A DNA stretch of 6,127 nucleotides from Gemmatimonadaceae bacterium (GTDB lineage Bacteria; Gemmatimonadota; Gemmatimonadetes; Gemmatimonadales; Gemmatimonadaceae). This document shows, piece after piece, positions 5,541-6,127 of this stretch (positions are counted from its first letter, which is position 1; every line of letters begins with the position of its first letter). The position numbers were made by a program, and so were the translations under genes. The DNA is taken from positions 1-6,127 of the forward strand of contig JACDHQ010000143.1 of assembly GCA_013820975.1 (NCBI GenBank), given 5' to 3'. The notes under the pieces are model-generated. The model was not told where the DNA came from, ran no database searches, and saw only the letters and a program-made list of their open reading frames with translations.

Positions 5541-6127
5541 TCATCGCGTGCCGACGGCCGTCGCTGCGTCGTCCGCAAGGGCGCGCAGGCGTCGGGCGAT
5601 CACGCGTGCGGCATCGGGACGTGCCCGCGAGCGTGCGCCCGCCGCGAGGCGCTCGCGCATGGCCGGCTCCTCGAGCAGGCGGCGGATTTCGCGGTCGAGC
5701 CGGTCGGCCGTGAGCTCCCGTTGCGGGATGTGCAGCGCCGCACCGGCGCGGGCGAGCGCATCGGCGTTGACCGACTGGTGATCGGCCGCGGCCGTCGGAA
5801 GCGGGATGAGGATCGCGGGAATGCCCCACGCACACAGCTCGGCCGTGCCCATCGCGCCGGCGCGGGCGATCGCGATGTCGGCGGCCGCATACGCGTCGGT
5901 CATCGGTGAGAGGTACGGACGCACGCGAACGCGCTCTCCCTCGAACTGGCGGTAGTCGTCGTAGCCGCCCTTCCCCGTTGCCCAGATGACGTGGAGGTTG
6001 TGCGGCACGTCCTCACGCGAGAGCCAGCCTGCGAGCGCGTCGTTGAGCGCCCGAGCACCCTGGCTGCCCCCGAATGCGAGGAGCACGGGGCCACCGTCGC
6101 GCGGAAAGTCCCAGACGGCCCGGGCGT
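5541..6127 (-). CDS. murG: UDP-GlcNAc:lipid I GlcNAc transferase MurG (5' end missing)
   Basis: Membrane-associated glycosyltransferase (GT28) that adds GlcNAc to lipid I to make lipid II. Only the last 194 residues or so are present; the frame continues off the right edge. The C-terminal domain begins here with a hydrophobic strand and GGSQGARALN, the MurG glycine-rich motif. Then follow VIWATGKGGYDD, a RVRPYLSPMTDAYAAADIAIARAG-type region (split here as RVRPYLSPM and then DAYAAADIAIARAG), AMGTAELCAWGIPAILIP and ADHQSVNADAL, the UDP-GlcNAc-binding region with the acidic residue of the AEL triad that contacts the donor ribose in E. coli MurG. The C-terminus is a charged helix typical of the family. 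A GTG at 6086 is in frame but lies inside the domain and is not the start. It is upstream of murC, as in most dcw clusters. Confidence 0.95.
   Translation of the reverse strand, partial: ARAVWDFPRDGGPVLLAFGGSQGARALNDALAGWLSREDVPHNLHVIWATGKGGYDDYRQFEGERVRVRPYLSPMTDAYAAADIAIARAGAMGTAELCAWGIPAILIPLPTAAADHQSVNADALARAGAALHIPQRELTADRLDREIRRLLEEPAMRERLAAGARSRARPDAARVIARRLRALADDAATAVGTR

Noticed and set aside
5483..5578. N-terminal extension of murC by 32 residues
   Set aside because: It would overlap the murG end and is rich in Arg, Ser, Pro and His with no MurC similarity; MTLL starts just before the Rossmann motif.

Overview
The window carries part of a division and cell wall (dcw) cluster from a GC-rich, diderm-type bacterium. 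All genes lie on the minus strand, so the operon reads from right to left: murG (5' end missing) - murC - ftsQ - ftsA - [310 bp non-coding gap] - ftsZ - M23 peptidase of the MepM/YebA type (3' end missing). Every family call rests on signature motifs read in the translations. The host is uncertain. High G+C, an FtsA/FtsZ pair, a short FtsQ and an OapA/MepM-like hydrolase directly behind ftsZ would fit Gemmatimonadota or a similar high-GC Gram-negative phylum, but this is inference and no marker here settles it.

Layout. Positions 5541-6127 hold the C-terminal UDP-GlcNAc-binding half of MurG, which makes lipid II. A 58 bp gap (5483-5540) contains a promoter-like TTCACG-N17-TATATT placed so close to the murC ATG that murC could be transcribed leaderless. 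murC (4106-5482), ftsQ (3399-4109) and ftsA (2143-3402) are joined by 4-bp stop/start overlaps (GTGA, then ATGA), as expected of translationally coupled genes. No murB or ddl lies between murC and ftsQ.

The ftsA-ftsZ gap (1833-2142) is the only long non-coding stretch and the most information-rich part of the window. It contains four perfect inverted repeats, a candidate promoter whose elements overlap two of them, a separate -10-like TATATT, and an exact TTATCCACA DnaA-box match inside a 19-bp palindromic element about 50 bp before the ftsZ start. This suggests that ftsZ and the peptidase gene have their own, possibly cell-cycle-linked, control, separate from the murG-ftsA block.

ftsZ (621-1832) overlaps the next gene by TTGA: the peptidase appears to start with TTG inside the ftsZ stop, behind a GGAG Shine-Dalgarno. 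Functionally, MurG and MurC supply peptidoglycan precursor, FtsQ links the divisome to the periplasm, FtsA tethers FtsZ to the membrane (its C-terminal amphipathic helix and the FtsZ C-terminal peptide are both intact), and the hydrolase could act in wall cleavage during growth or septation. No RNA genes, mobile elements or CRISPR arrays were seen.
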